Both the position numbers and the translations under genes were made by a program. A stretch of DNA of 64,000 bases, from NCBI GenBank assembly GCA_965242895.1, contig OZ251507.1, forward strand, positions 1,178,001-1,242,000. The letters are read 5' to 3'. Each line of letters opens with the position of its first letter. Positions within the stretch are counted from its first letter, which is position 1. Under the pieces are notes generated by a model, which saw only the letters and a list, made by a program, of their open reading frames with translations, was not told the DNA's origin and did not search any database. Positions 42,415 to 51,078 of this stretch are shown here, in pieces. Origin of the DNA: CATQHL01 sp965242895. Its GTDB lineage: Bacteria; Actinomycetota; Acidimicrobiia; Acidimicrobiales; CATQHL01.

Positions 42415-43763
42415 GAGATCTCGCGCTCCAGAGGGGAACGCTCCAGAGGAGAAGGGGTGTACGGCCTGGCTAATTCGAACGGCATTCGTCGAGCGGGGAG
42501 ATCTACAGGACGCCAGGGACGCACGATCTTCCCTCCCTTTAGGATCGCCAACAAACGTGCGCTCTCAGAAAGCACGGACACGTTCTCGTCGGGACGTCCG
42601 TCCACAATGAGGACGTCGGCGTACTTGCCGGGGGTCAGGGTGCCGATCCTCTCTGTGAGGCCGGGAACGGACACAGCAGCGTCTCTAGTCATCGCAAGGA
42701 GTGCCTTCGAATCGGTCATGCCCAGATGACTCACAAACAATTCGATCTCGCGGGTGTGCCACTGCCCGTAGGGAGTCATGGCGAATCCACTCTCGGAACC
42801 CGCCATCAGAACCGCTCCCATCTCATGAGCTTTGGAAAGGATCGACACGGCGGCATCCAGCTCAGAAGCGATGGCATCGCGCACGTGTGGATGCATCCCG
42901 CCCGCCTCCAGGGAGTTAACGAGCAGAGTGAGAGCAGGCAATATGGGTATGCCCTTCTTCACTACCTTCTCGAGCGTCTCGGTGTCCATGTAGGAAGCGT
43001 GCATGATCCAGTCCACCCCGGCGGCGACAGCGTCGGCCACAGACTGGCGCGACCGGGCGTGCATGGCTAGAGGACGACCCAGGCGGTGGGCTTCGGAGAC
43101 CGCCAACTCCAATTCTTCCAGTCTGAAAGCCCCCCACTCAGTGGTTCCTGGCCCCGAACCGGCGATCTTGATCATGTCCACGCCGTCCTTGACCTGGTTG
43201 CGAATCTCCTCGAGCAGTTCGTCGCGTCCCCGCACTAGCGCTCCGAAGGAGGACTCGTCGATACCCACCCAGCGGGGAAGGGTGTCACCGATGCCCTGCT
43301 GCGTGGTAATCTGTCTGCCGGCTGCAGCAAGGCGCGGCCCCTGTATCAAGCCCGCTTCTGTTGCGTCTCGCACAGCAGAGGCGATACCCGTCGGCCCGCC
43401 CGGGTCGCAGGCGCTGGTAACCCCAGCTAGCAGCACCCGCTCGGCGCTCGCTGCCGCCCTGATCGCACGATAAGCAGACGGCGTGTAGATATAGAGCTCT
43501 TCCTCGGTGCGCGGCTCCCCGAAACTGATGTGCATGTGCCCGTCGACGAGGCCGGGCATAACCGTCGCACCGCCTGCGTCGAGCACCTCGTCGGCTTCCA
43601 CAGTTGAAAACTGGTGCGGGATTTCTTCGCTAGGACCCGCCCAGGCGATGAGGTCACCTTCAAAAATCACCGTTCCGTCGCCAATGACCTTCTCGTCCAC
43701 GCAGGTGAGCAAACGAGCGTTGACGATCCTGTCCGGCTGAGCGGGAAGAACCTCCAACATCAC
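42411..43763 (-). CDS. Metal-dependent amidohydrolase (imidazolonepropionase-like)
   Basis: 450 residues. The metal site is shown by VDGHMHISFG (His-X-His), VDMIKIAGSG with the bridging Lys region, LAMHARSRQ and IMHASYMD for further histidines; the last metal position reads AGSESGFAMTP, where the usual Asp is replaced by the Ser-Glu-Ser segment. A C-terminal GTLTPGKYADVLIVDG motif completes the composite sandwich. Such enzymes open cyclic amides or hydrolyse dipeptide-like substrates. It lies one base from the PhyH gene. GTG 43763 or ATG 43760 is the start. Confidence 0.88.
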   Translation of the reverse strand: MMLEVLPAQPDRIVNARLLTCVDEKVIGDGTVIFEGDLIAWAGPSEEIPHQFSTVEADEVLDAGGATVMPGLVDGHMHISFGEPRTEEELYIYTPSAYRAIRAAASAERVLLAGVTSACDPGGPTGIASAVRDATEAGLIQGPRLAAAGRQITTQQGIGDTLPRWVGIDESSFGALVRGRDELLEEIRNQVKDGVDMIKIAGSGPGTTEWGAFRLEELELAVSEAHRLGRPLAMHARSRQSVADAVAAGVDWIMHASYMDTETLEKVVKKGIPILPALTLLVNSLEAGGMHPHVRDAIASELDAAVSILSKAHEMGAVLMAGSESGFAMTPYGQWHTREIELFVSHLGMTDSKALLAMTRDAAVSVPGLTERIGTLTPGKYADVLIVDGRPDENVSVLSESARLLAILKGGKIVRPWRPVDLPARRMPFELARPYTPSPLERSPLEREIS

Positions 43764-43764
43764 A

Positions 43765-44637
43765 TCAAAAGGGGATGATAGGGAAGTACTTGCCGCCTAG
43801 GGGTTCGCCCACGGCGATGCCCACCTCTTCGTCGCTGTAGTTGTACTCGTAGCGCTGAGACCCCAACCAGATGGTTCCGTTAGCCGCGTAACGAACTATG
43901 AGAGCCCTTCGGTGACGGGAACTGTTGTTAGCTCCCGATGCGTGCCAGAGCAGCGAAGAGTGCATTGACACCTCTCCCACCCCCAAATCGACCGTACGGA
44001 CTTCGAAGCCCTGCGCTTCGGGACTGTCGATGGGCTTGACCACGGACGGGCGCTTTTCAGCCAAATAAGGGGTACCCGAACTGAACACCACCGGAAGCCG
44101 CTCGCCAGTGAGATGGCTGCCGGGAGCTACGCGCATTGCCCCGTTCTCTTCATCAGCGGCGTCCAGAGCTATCCAGGCAGTAAGGGCGTTCGGCTGAGCC
44201 AGCGGCCAGTACGGAAAGTCCTGGTGCCACTTCAAATCGCCTCCCGACATTGGCGCCTTGTCCACTGCGTTGTCCTCGAGCAACCTCACTTCCGTGGCGC
44301 CGAGGAGTTGGGACGCCCAGCGAGCCAACGTGGGGTTAAAAACGAAATCGCGGATTCCTGGATACTCCAGCCAGAGATTAAAGAGGAAATCCACGCTTTC
44401 CTCCTCCGGCGGCGGGGGATCATCCATATCAGGCCAGAGACAGGGATCAAGAAGGTCATAGCGGCGCCCTTCGCTCTGTTCACGCAGGGCGGCGGCGGCA
44501 ATAAGTGACTTGAGGATGCGAACTTCCTCGTCATCAAACACACGTCCAGGGCGGATATAGCCGAACTCGTAGAATTTAAAAATTTCAGAGGCTTCCAGTG
44601 AGTTCGAGCGCTTTGCCAAGCTTGAGCGCTGCACCAT
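43765..44637 (-). CDS. Phytanoyl-CoA dioxygenase (PhyH) family protein
   Basis: 290 residues of the Fe(II)/2-oxoglutarate oxygenase fold. Iron ligands are WHQDFPYW (His-X-Asp) and the distal His in HSSLLWHASGANNS; the arginine in SSRHRRALIVRY probably binds 2-oxoglutarate. GAMRVAPGSHL is another family motif. It hydroxylates an unactivated carbon of an unknown substrate. It is the first gene of the minus-strand set and diverges from the cupin gene across only 23 bases. Confidence 0.9.
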   Translation of the reverse strand: MVQRSSLAKRSNSLEASEIFKFYEFGYIRPGRVFDDEEVRILKSLIAAAALREQSEGRRYDLLDPCLWPDMDDPPPPEEESVDFLFNLWLEYPGIRDFVFNPTLARWASQLLGATEVRLLEDNAVDKAPMSGGDLKWHQDFPYWPLAQPNALTAWIALDAADEENGAMRVAPGSHLTGERLPVVFSSGTPYLAEKRPSVVKPIDSPEAQGFEVRTVDLGVGEVSMHSSLLWHASGANNSSRHRRALIVRYAANGTIWLGSQRYEYNYSDEEVGIAVGEPLGGKYFPIIPF

Positions 44638-44660
44638 TTTTTTAGCTTATCCTCAAACAA

Positions 44661-45113
44661 GTGGCCAGCCATGAGGAAGTGGACAACCATGAAGAGACTG
44701 CTGTGAATTACGTGGTGCGCGCTGACGAGGTCGAACCCGACGACTGGTCGGGCACGGCTTTCGCACATCTCGATGTACGCACGCTGATCTCCGAAGACCT
44801 TCAGGGCTCTAGGGAGGTGATGGTAGGACAAACCATCTATCCGCCGGGGGAGACCCACGAGCACCACCTGCATCCTGACGCTGAGGAAGTGGTAATCGTA
44901 GTCTCGGGGACTGGTTGGCACAGAGTGGGCGAAGAGTACTTCAATATCGGCCCAGGAGACGTGGTGTTCATTCCAGCCATGACCGCCCACTCCGCCGGCA
45001 GCGACCCCGAGGCTCCCATGGTTATTCTCTGGGTGCTGGGCGGGGCGGCGTCGCTTGCGAGAGCAGGCTATGAAGCTGTGCCGGAAATACCCCGCAGTCC
45101 CCGCAGTCAATGA
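44661..45113 (+). CDS. Cupin-domain protein
   Basis: About 150 residues, single cupin barrel. Motif one is PPGETHEHHLHPDAEEVVIVVSG: His, His and Glu metal ligands. Motif two is GPGDVVFIPAMTAHSAG with the last His. The start may be GTG 44661 or GTG 44703. Its stop overlaps the amidase start (ATGA). Small cupins of this kind can be isomerases, lyases or regulators of substrate turnover; the function here is unknown but tied to the surrounding catabolic genes. Confidence 0.85.
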   Translation: MASHEEVDNHEETAVNYVVRADEVEPDDWSGTAFAHLDVRTLISEDLQGSREVMVGQTIYPPGETHEHHLHPDAEEVVIVVSGTGWHRVGEEYFNIGPGDVVFIPAMTAHSAGSDPEAPMVILWVLGGAASLARAGYEAVPEIPRSPRSQ

Positions 45114-46522
45114 GCGAACTCTGGGAACTGGGAGCCGGCGCTCTCGCAAAGCTGTTCGCCGCAGGACAGGCCAGCCCGTCTGAAGCCCTCCAATCGACTC
45201 TGGCGCGCATTTCCGATGTAGACCCGAAGATCGGAGCCTTCGTTTGCGTCTTGGAAGAGGCTGCTGCAGCGGAAGCTCGGGCTCGCACCGAGGAACTCCA
45301 GCGAGGTCTCCTGCGGGGCCCACTGCACGGCGTACCGGTGGCAATAAAGGAACTCTTTGACGTAGAAAGCGCACCGGCTGACTATGGATCCGACACGCTG
45401 GCTGGGCGCGTGTCTACCGCTGACGCAGAACTAGTGAGCAGACTCCGCAGAGGTGGTGCGGTGATCGTGGGCACCACAAGATCACACGAATTCGGCTGGG
45501 GGATCACCACGCAGCACCAACGGCGGGGCGGGACGCGCAATCCATGGGACGTCACCCGCATCCCAGGGGGCTCCAGCGGAGGATCAGCTGCAGCCGTCGC
45601 AGCCGGGATGGTGCCTGCTGCCGTGGGAAGCGACACAGGGGGTTCCATCCGCATACCATCCAACTTCTGCGGCGTCTCAGGGTTGAAACCCACCTTCGGT
45701 CGGATACCGCGAACCGGAGGCGTAGCACTGGCGCCTTCCCTCGACACAGCAGGAGCCATCGGACGTTCCATTCGAGACGCCGACTTGCTCGTGAACGTCA
45801 TGAGCGGCGCGGACGGAGTAGATCCGGACTGCACCGAAGGCGCTTATCCAAAGACGCATGAGCCGCCTCGAACGCTGCAGGGCACTCGAGTGGGAATATC
45901 TGAGGATCTCTTTGAGGTGGAACTCGATTCGGTGGTGGCGGGCGTCTATGCGTCTGCGCTGGAGGTACTAGCCGAACTCGGCGCCGAGATCGTAAAGGTT
46001 TCCCTGCCAAGAGCCGCCGAGGTCAGGAGCGCTTTCGAAACCTTGCAGAAGGCAGAAGTTTACTACGTTCATAATCAGATTCTCGGCCTCTTTCCGAGCC
46101 GAGCTGACGACTACGGAACAGACGTGCTATCTAGAATCGAGGCAGCAGCGCAGGTTACGGCCAGCGAGTGCGTGGCGGCGAGGCTTGATAAATCTCGAAT
46201 AACCGCAGAATTCTCCCGACAACTCCGGCTTCTAGACGCCGTGGTCAGTCCGATTTCCGCCGCACAGGCAAGCTTCATCGAGAGCAGTGACGAAGCCTTC
46301 GTGAACGGCAGAAAACGAGTGCTGCGGGAAGTGGTGATGGGCTTCACCGTGCCTATGAACCTGACGGGGATGCCCACGGCCGTAGTACCCGCAGGATTCG
46401 ATAGCCGCGGCTTGCCCTCAGCAGTCCAGTTCACTACCGAACGAGGCTGCGAAAACAAAGCCGTCGCCATTGCCTCTGCTTTCCAGTTGGCGTCGGATTC
46501 GGTTGCGCTTGCCCCCATATAA
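45110..46522 (+). CDS. Amidase-signature family amidohydrolase
   Basis: 470 residues. The Ser-Ser-Lys triad is visible: Lys in VAIKELFD, the first Ser in GGSSGGSAAAVAAG and the nucleophilic Ser in GSDTGGSIRIPS. Family end TGMPTAVVPAGFDSRGLPSAVQF is present. The gene is not adjacent to gatB or gatC, and the genomic context is catabolic, so this is more likely an amide or ureide hydrolase than GatA. Overlap with the cupin gene (ATGA) implies co-translation. Confidence 0.9.
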   Translation: MSELWELGAGALAKLFAAGQASPSEALQSTLARISDVDPKIGAFVCVLEEAAAAEARARTEELQRGLLRGPLHGVPVAIKELFDVESAPADYGSDTLAGRVSTADAELVSRLRRGGAVIVGTTRSHEFGWGITTQHQRRGGTRNPWDVTRIPGGSSGGSAAAVAAGMVPAAVGSDTGGSIRIPSNFCGVSGLKPTFGRIPRTGGVALAPSLDTAGAIGRSIRDADLLVNVMSGADGVDPDCTEGAYPKTHEPPRTLQGTRVGISEDLFEVELDSVVAGVYASALEVLAELGAEIVKVSLPRAAEVRSAFETLQKAEVYYVHNQILGLFPSRADDYGTDVLSRIEAAAQVTASECVAARLDKSRITAEFSRQLRLLDAVVSPISAAQASFIESSDEAFVNGRKRVLREVVMGFTVPMNLTGMPTAVVPAGFDSRGLPSAVQFTTERGCENKAVAIASAFQLASDSVALAPI

Positions 46523-46542
46523 CCAACAAGAGAGGTTTGCAA

Positions 46543-47346
46543 ATGCCTTACGCACAAGCAGAAAACGCAAATATCTACTATGAGGTTCACGGAGAGGCAT
46601 CGGGGTCTCCTCTGATCCTCATAAGAGGAACCGGCGCCGATGGGACGCGCTGGATGCCACAAGTGGAGGTCTACTCCCCGCATGTTCGCTGCGTGATATT
46701 TGACGGACGAGGCGTGGGGCGCAGCGACACCACCAGTCCTCCTTACACCGTGGAACAGATGGCCAACGACACACTCGCCGTAATGGATCGCGTAGACGCG
46801 GAGCAGGCACACCTTTCCGGCTCTTCCTTAGGGGGGGCGATAGCCCTGCACCTCGCAGTCCATCACCCCGAGCGCGTGCTGAGCCTGCAGATGCACTCGA
46901 GTTGGATCGCCACAAGAGGCTTTACCGCCTACTCGCTCGGACTTCTCAAGAAATACCTACTGACGGGCGGGACGGACTTTTACTACGAAGCCACTCTTCC
47001 ACTGCTATTTAGCGCCACGTTCATGCAGCAGAATTTTGAGATGCTCATGAAGATCCTCGCGCACATGCAGGCGAATTCAGCAACCCTAGACGGACTGCTA
47101 GGTCAAGTCGAAGCCAATCTCAGTCATGACTTGAGCGTCGAGGCCAAGAGGGTGAGAGTTCCCACTCTCATCACCGTGGGAGAACTCGATTACGTCTTGC
47201 CCCTCTCGTGCTCAGAGGAACTGCACGAGACAATCGAAGGATCGGAATTGGTCGTCTTCCCGAACGGAGGACACCTTGTGACAATGGAGAATCCTGAGGA
47301 GTTCAACCGCGTAACACTCGACTGGATGCGTCCCCACCTAAGCTGA
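46543..47346 (+). CDS. Alpha/beta hydrolase
   Basis: About 267 residues from ATG 46543, with AGAGAGG at good distance; two codons upstream belong to a TTG alternative. Nucleophile elbow SGSSLGGAIAL, Asp in TVGELDYVLPL, and His in GGHLVTME make the triad; the oxyanion region is LIRGTGADG. Similar proteins are lactonases or esterases such as 3-oxoadipate enol-lactonase types. It is the last of the plus-strand trio with cupin and amidase. Confidence 0.9.
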   Translation: MPYAQAENANIYYEVHGEASGSPLILIRGTGADGTRWMPQVEVYSPHVRCVIFDGRGVGRSDTTSPPYTVEQMANDTLAVMDRVDAEQAHLSGSSLGGAIALHLAVHHPERVLSLQMHSSWIATRGFTAYSLGLLKKYLLTGGTDFYYEATLPLLFSATFMQQNFEMLMKILAHMQANSATLDGLLGQVEANLSHDLSVEAKRVRVPTLITVGELDYVLPLSCSEELHETIEGSELVVFPNGGHLVTMENPEEFNRVTLDWMRPHLS

Positions 47347-47402
47347 GTTCGGTCGCCCGCCTGCGGTACTCGGACAAGCTAACAGATAGAATGTCAGCCC
47401 TA

Positions 47403-47477
47403 GGTCCTGTGGTGCAGTTTGGAGTGCACGCCGCCCTGTCAAGGCGGAGGCCGCGGGTTCAAATCCCGTCAGGACCG
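47403..47477 (+). tRNA. tRNA-Asp(GTC)
   Basis: 75-nt cloverleaf: acceptor GGTCCTG/CAGGACC, D stem GTGC/GCAC, anticodon arm CCGCC-CTGTCAA-GGCGG (GTC), T loop TTCAAAT, discriminator G, CCA not encoded. It lies five bases before tRNA-Phe, probably one transcript. Confidence 0.97.
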
Positions 47478-47482
47478 CAAAC

Positions 47483-47555
47483 GGTCGGGTAGCTCAGTCG
47501 GAAGAGCGTCCGCCTGAAAAGCGGAAGGTCCCCGGATCGACGCCGGGCCCGACCA
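47483..47555 (+). tRNA. tRNA-Phe(GAA) with unusual T loop
   Basis: 73-nt cloverleaf: acceptor GGTCGGG/CCCGACC, D stem GCTC/GAGC, anticodon arm TCCGC-CTGAAAA-GCGGA (GAA), T stem CCCGG/CCGGG, discriminator A, followed by CCG, so CCA is not encoded. The T loop is ATCGACG: position 54, almost always T, is A here. T-rich sequence follows the gene and may serve as terminator. Confidence 0.93.
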
Positions 47556-47602
47556 CCGTTTTATTTCTGTTTCGAACAGAGACGTCGAGCAGTTCTAGTG
47601 TA

Positions 47603-47635
47603 AAAACGACCCCAAAACGACCCCAAAACGACCCC
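47603..47635. repeat. Three tandem copies of AAAACGACCCC
   Basis: Perfect 11-bp units at 47603, 47614 and 47625 just downstream of the tRNA pair. The 308-base gap between tRNA-Phe and the next gene is otherwise rather AT-rich and shows no ORF. The phrase GACCCCA occurs once more near 47752. No integrase gene is nearby, so an att-site reading is unsupported. Confidence 0.8.
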
Positions 47636-47863
47636 AGGTAGGGCTCTGCGCTAGCAACTAGCTCTACAGCTAACTTCGACTATGTAACGATTGAGCGGCT
47701 GATTCTGCGATAAGATTCGTAAGTGATTCTCAAAGTGAATAATTTGATATGACCCCAAAGAGTTTCTTCAAAAATTCATTATACTCAAAAGAAGTTGCCA
47801 CTTACAAAACCTCGCGTTAGCATGTAGAGGGAAATTAATCATTACGAAAGGAAAGATGCACAA

Positions 47864-48298
47864 GTGTCACCTACAAAAAGTTCAGGCGGTAGCAGCAGGA
47901 AAGGTGTTCCTGTTTCACCAGAGCATAAAGAAGCAATAGCTCAGGGCAAAAGGGAGTCGACAATCATTCGGAGATACCTTGACACTTTGCAAGAAAACCA
48001 GCCTGTCGACGGCCGAAAGAAAGTAAGTCCCTCAGTCCTCGAAAAGCGGATCAACAAGATCAGAAAAGAAATTGAGACGACCGAAAGTTCGACTACTCGG
48101 CTTGGCCTAATTCAAAAGATGTTCGACCTTGAAGATGAACTGGAAAAAGCAAGCAAAGTTGATCAACAGCCAGAGCTAGAAGCTGAGTTCATCAACGTAG
48201 CGAAGGCATACAGCGAGCGCAAGCACATCTCAGCGAGAGCTTGGGAAGCAGTCGGTGTCAAGAAGCAGGTGCTGAGAGAAGCCGGCATCATCCGTTAA
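47864..48298 (+). CDS. Conserved actinobacterial small protein, function unknown
   Basis: 144 residues, GTG start at 47864 with GAAAGGAAAG eight bases upstream. The N terminus is basic and Ser/Gly-rich (SPEHKEAIAQGKRES), the middle is helical with VLEKRINKIRKEIET and LIQKMFDLEDELE typical of a short coiled coil, and the C terminus AKAYSERKHISARAWEAVGVKKQVLREAGI resembles a helix-turn-helix-like end. I recall similar proteins widely in actinobacteria, of unknown function; a DNA- or RNA-associated role is a guess. It ends at a strong terminator shared with purB. Confidence 0.75.
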   Translation: MSPTKSSGGSSRKGVPVSPEHKEAIAQGKRESTIIRRYLDTLQENQPVDGRKKVSPSVLEKRINKIRKEIETTESSTTRLGLIQKMFDLEDELEKASKVDQQPELEAEFINVAKAYSERKHISARAWEAVGVKKQVLREAGIIR

Positions 48299-48324
48299 AC
48301 ACACGAGCCTCACGGTTTGAAACC

Positions 48325-48366
48325 AAGCCCGAGCAATTATCAGTAGTTAGATAATTGCTCGGGCTT
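48325..48366 (+). terminator. Strong intrinsic terminator overlapping the 3' end of purB
   Basis: A perfect 16-bp stem, AAGCCCGAGCAATTAT (48325-48340) and its complement (48351-48366), with a ten-base loop, followed on the plus strand by TTATTTT. It terminates the small plus-strand gene. The purB stop codon lies in the loop, and the last residues of PurB are encoded by one arm. On the minus strand the run after the stem (GGTTTC) is weak. Confidence 0.9.
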
Positions 48367-49756
48367 TTATTTTGCGTGCTTGTGGGTATTTGACAAGCAG
48401 TTCATCCACACGACTAGCAAATCTCCTCACCTGCGCGCTAACGCGGCCCGGAACGGCGGCACGCTCGATCACCGCCCGTATCTCCTCGACGCTCAGAGGA
48501 AAACATTCTTCCGTTCCTAGCTCCACAGCAAAGTCGTAGTCAGTGCCATTGCGAGCGGCTTCCGAAACAGCCTGCGAATGCAATTGAAGCAAGGAATATG
48601 CTTCGGAACGCCCCGCACCGGCAGCCACCGCAGCAGCTAGCAATGCAGAACTACTCATAGCAGGCAAGCAGCGGCGCAGTTCTGCGGCGGCGGAAAGTTC
48701 AAAAACCCGCATTTCACCAGCCACGACGAGCAGCGTCTCATACACGCCGTCGGCGGCTAGGAATAGGTCGGGGAAGAGCATCCGACGCGTCGCAGAACAA
48801 CTCACGTCTCCTTCGTACCATTGTCTGCCGGATAAACCAGCGGCCATGCTGAGGTGTCCGCGTATGACTTCGAGCAGCGCGCAAATCCTTTCGCAGGAGC
48901 GTGCGTTCATTTTGTGAGGCATAACCGAGGATCCCACCTGACCCTCTGCGAAACCTTCGCTGGCTGTCTCCGATCCGGCCATCAGACGCAACGTGGTAGC
49001 AAAGCTCCCGGGAGCAGAGACCAACTCAAACACCGCGGAAGTTACTGAAAAATCCAGAGAACGGGGATATATCTGTCCGGTGGCCTCCAGCCTTCGCTCA
49101 AACCCCAGACTCTCGGCCAACGCCGCATCCAGAGCGTCCACTTTGGCTTCGTCACCATCGAACAAGTCAAGCAGTTCCTTCTGCGTGCCGACCGGCCCCT
49201 TCAGACCGCGCAGCGGATAGGTCTCGACCAGTTCCTCGAGCCGCCGGACAGCCCAGAGCAACTCTTCGCCAACTGCGGCGAAAAACCTTCCCATCGAGGT
49301 TGCCTGGGCAGGCACGTTGTGCGTACGACCCGCGTAGACGACGGGAAGAAGATCCTCGGCACGGCGAGCAAAAAGGCTCAACGCCGCCACCGACTTGTGA
49401 AGCAAGAGCCGCAGGCTGTCGCGTATCTGCGCCTGCTCCACGTTCTCGGTGAGATCACGGGAGGTCAGCCCCAAGTGAACGTATTCGCAACCCGCCAGCG
49501 CACAGAACTCTTCTAAGCGCGCCGTGACGTCATGGCGCGCACGGAGTTCTCTCTTCCTGATGGAAGCCAGGTCTATATCGTCCAGTACCCCCCGATAAGC
49601 GGCGGCAGCGTCGGAAGGAACGGATACTCCGAGGTCCCGCTGAGCCTCCAGAACGGTCACCCACAACTCCCGCTCCCTGCGAATCTTCGCCTCGGGTAAC
49701 CAAATCGCTGTCATCGCCGAACTGGCGTAGCGTTCAGCCAGACGGTTCGGGATCAT
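48347..49756 (-). CDS. purB: Adenylosuccinate lyase
   Basis: 469 residues of the fumarase/aspartase superfamily. Signature loop GSSVMPHKMNARSCERI, early HLGLTSRDLTENV, and AGRTHNVPAQATSMG with the catalytic His region. It cleaves SAICAR and adenylosuccinate in purine synthesis. It is 21 bases after purA, so both last steps to AMP lie together. The final five codons are part of a terminator hairpin. Confidence 0.95.
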   Translation of the reverse strand: MIPNRLAERYASSAMTAIWLPEAKIRRERELWVTVLEAQRDLGVSVPSDAAAAYRGVLDDIDLASIRKRELRARHDVTARLEEFCALAGCEYVHLGLTSRDLTENVEQAQIRDSLRLLLHKSVAALSLFARRAEDLLPVVYAGRTHNVPAQATSMGRFFAAVGEELLWAVRRLEELVETYPLRGLKGPVGTQKELLDLFDGDEAKVDALDAALAESLGFERRLEATGQIYPRSLDFSVTSAVFELVSAPGSFATTLRLMAGSETASEGFAEGQVGSSVMPHKMNARSCERICALLEVIRGHLSMAAGLSGRQWYEGDVSCSATRRMLFPDLFLAADGVYETLLVVAGEMRVFELSAAAELRRCLPAMSSSALLAAAVAAGAGRSEAYSLLQLHSQAVSEAARNGTDYDFAVELGTEECFPLSVEEIRAVIERAAVPGRVSAQVRRFASRVDELLVKYPQARKIKARAII

Positions 49757-49777
49757 CCTCCAAGAACAACTCTGTGG

Positions 49778-51070
49778 CTAGAACATCGATGACGTCCGCC
49801 AGTTCAAGAACTGACTGCGCCGCGGTCCCACGCCTACGAAAGTAACGGGAACACCCGCCTCCTTCTCCAAAAAGCACAGGTAATCAACCGCCTCATCGGG
49901 AAGTTGCGACCGGTCTGTCGCATCTGCAAGGGAGGTCTGCCAACCCGGCATTTCTTCGAACACAGGCACTGCTCGATGAATGTCGGACTGGTGATACGGG
50001 AGATAGCTGAAGCGGCGGCCGTCGATTTCGTAAGCCACGCAGACCTTAATTTGCTCCAGCGTGTCTAGAACGTCCAACTTGGTTATAGCCAATTCCGAAA
50101 TGGAGTTGAGCCTCACTGCTTGACGCAGCATCACGGTGTCTTGCCAACCAGTACGACGCCGGCGGCCAGTGTTCGTGCCGAATTCACCCCCGGCTGTTAC
50201 CAAGACGTCTCCCACTTCATCAAAAAGTTCGGCAGGAAACGGCCCTGAACCTACACGCGTGGTGTAAGCCTTGGTAACGCCAATCACATTGTTTATGTGG
50301 CGCGGCCCTAACCCTGCTCCCACACAAGCTCCGCCAGCTAGAGGATTCGACGACGTGACAAAAGGATATGTCCCGTGATCAAGGTCGAGAAAAGTTGCCT
50401 GCGCGCCTTCCAACAACACGTTCTGACCCGCCTCCAAAGCCTCATGCAAATTACTCACAACGTCTGTGACATAAGGCTCTAGAACCGGACGGCACTCTTC
50501 CAGATACTTGTCGGACAAAACTGCTGCGTCGTACCCCAACTTGTTGTAGACCTTGGCAAGCATGACATTTTTTTCGCGCAGAACCATCTCCAGCTTTTCT
50601 CTGAAAATGGACGGGTCCAACAAGTCCTGCACCCTCAGCCCCACCCGAGCAGCTTTATCTGCGTAAGCAGGCCCGATGCCTCTCTTCGTGGTACCTAGTT
50701 TGTTGTTGCCCAAACGGCGTTCGATCAGTGCGTCCAACTGCTGATGATAGGGAAGTACGAGGTGAGCGTTGCCAGACACTTGAAGGCGGGAAGTATTTAC
50801 ACCCCGATCGGCCAACATAGCCAATTCATCCATGAGAACAAAGGGGTCCACCACTACTCCGTTCCCTATGACCGGCGTTACATGTTCATACAACACACCG
50901 GAAGGCACGAGTTGAAGGGCGAAAGTGTTCTCTCCGACGACGATGGTGTGCCCAGCATTGTGGCCTCCTTGATAACGGACGACCATATGCATGTTCTTGG
51001 CCAACCCGTCAGTGAGTTTGCCTTTGCCCTCATCACCCCATTGAGTGCCCACAATCACCGTTGCCGGCAT
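49778..51070 (-). CDS. purA: Adenylosuccinate synthetase
   Basis: 430 residues. The GTP-binding loop GTQWGDEGKGK lies at the start, followed by RYQGGHNAGHT, GNGVVVDP, TTKRGIGPAYADKA and the C-terminal GVGPRRSQ. It joins IMP and aspartate with GTP hydrolysis. The start ATG lies eight bases after the stop of egtD, placing purA and purB in the same transcript as chaperone and ergothioneine genes. Confidence 0.97.
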   Translation of the reverse strand: MPATVIVGTQWGDEGKGKLTDGLAKNMHMVVRYQGGHNAGHTIVVGENTFALQLVPSGVLYEHVTPVIGNGVVVDPFVLMDELAMLADRGVNTSRLQVSGNAHLVLPYHQQLDALIERRLGNNKLGTTKRGIGPAYADKAARVGLRVQDLLDPSIFREKLEMVLREKNVMLAKVYNKLGYDAAVLSDKYLEECRPVLEPYVTDVVSNLHEALEAGQNVLLEGAQATFLDLDHGTYPFVTSSNPLAGGACVGAGLGPRHINNVIGVTKAYTTRVGSGPFPAELFDEVGDVLVTAGGEFGTNTGRRRRTGWQDTVMLRQAVRLNSISELAITKLDVLDTLEQIKVCVAYEIDGRRFSYLPYHQSDIHRAVPVFEEMPGWQTSLADATDRSQLPDEAVDYLCFLEKEAGVPVTFVGVGPRRSQFLNWRTSSMF

Positions 51071-51078
51071 TCGCTACC

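Noticed and set aside
41662..42729. 355-codon plus-strand frame across the SDR gene
   Set aside because: The minus strand has clear SDR motifs and a coupled start; the opposite frame has no recognisable domain.
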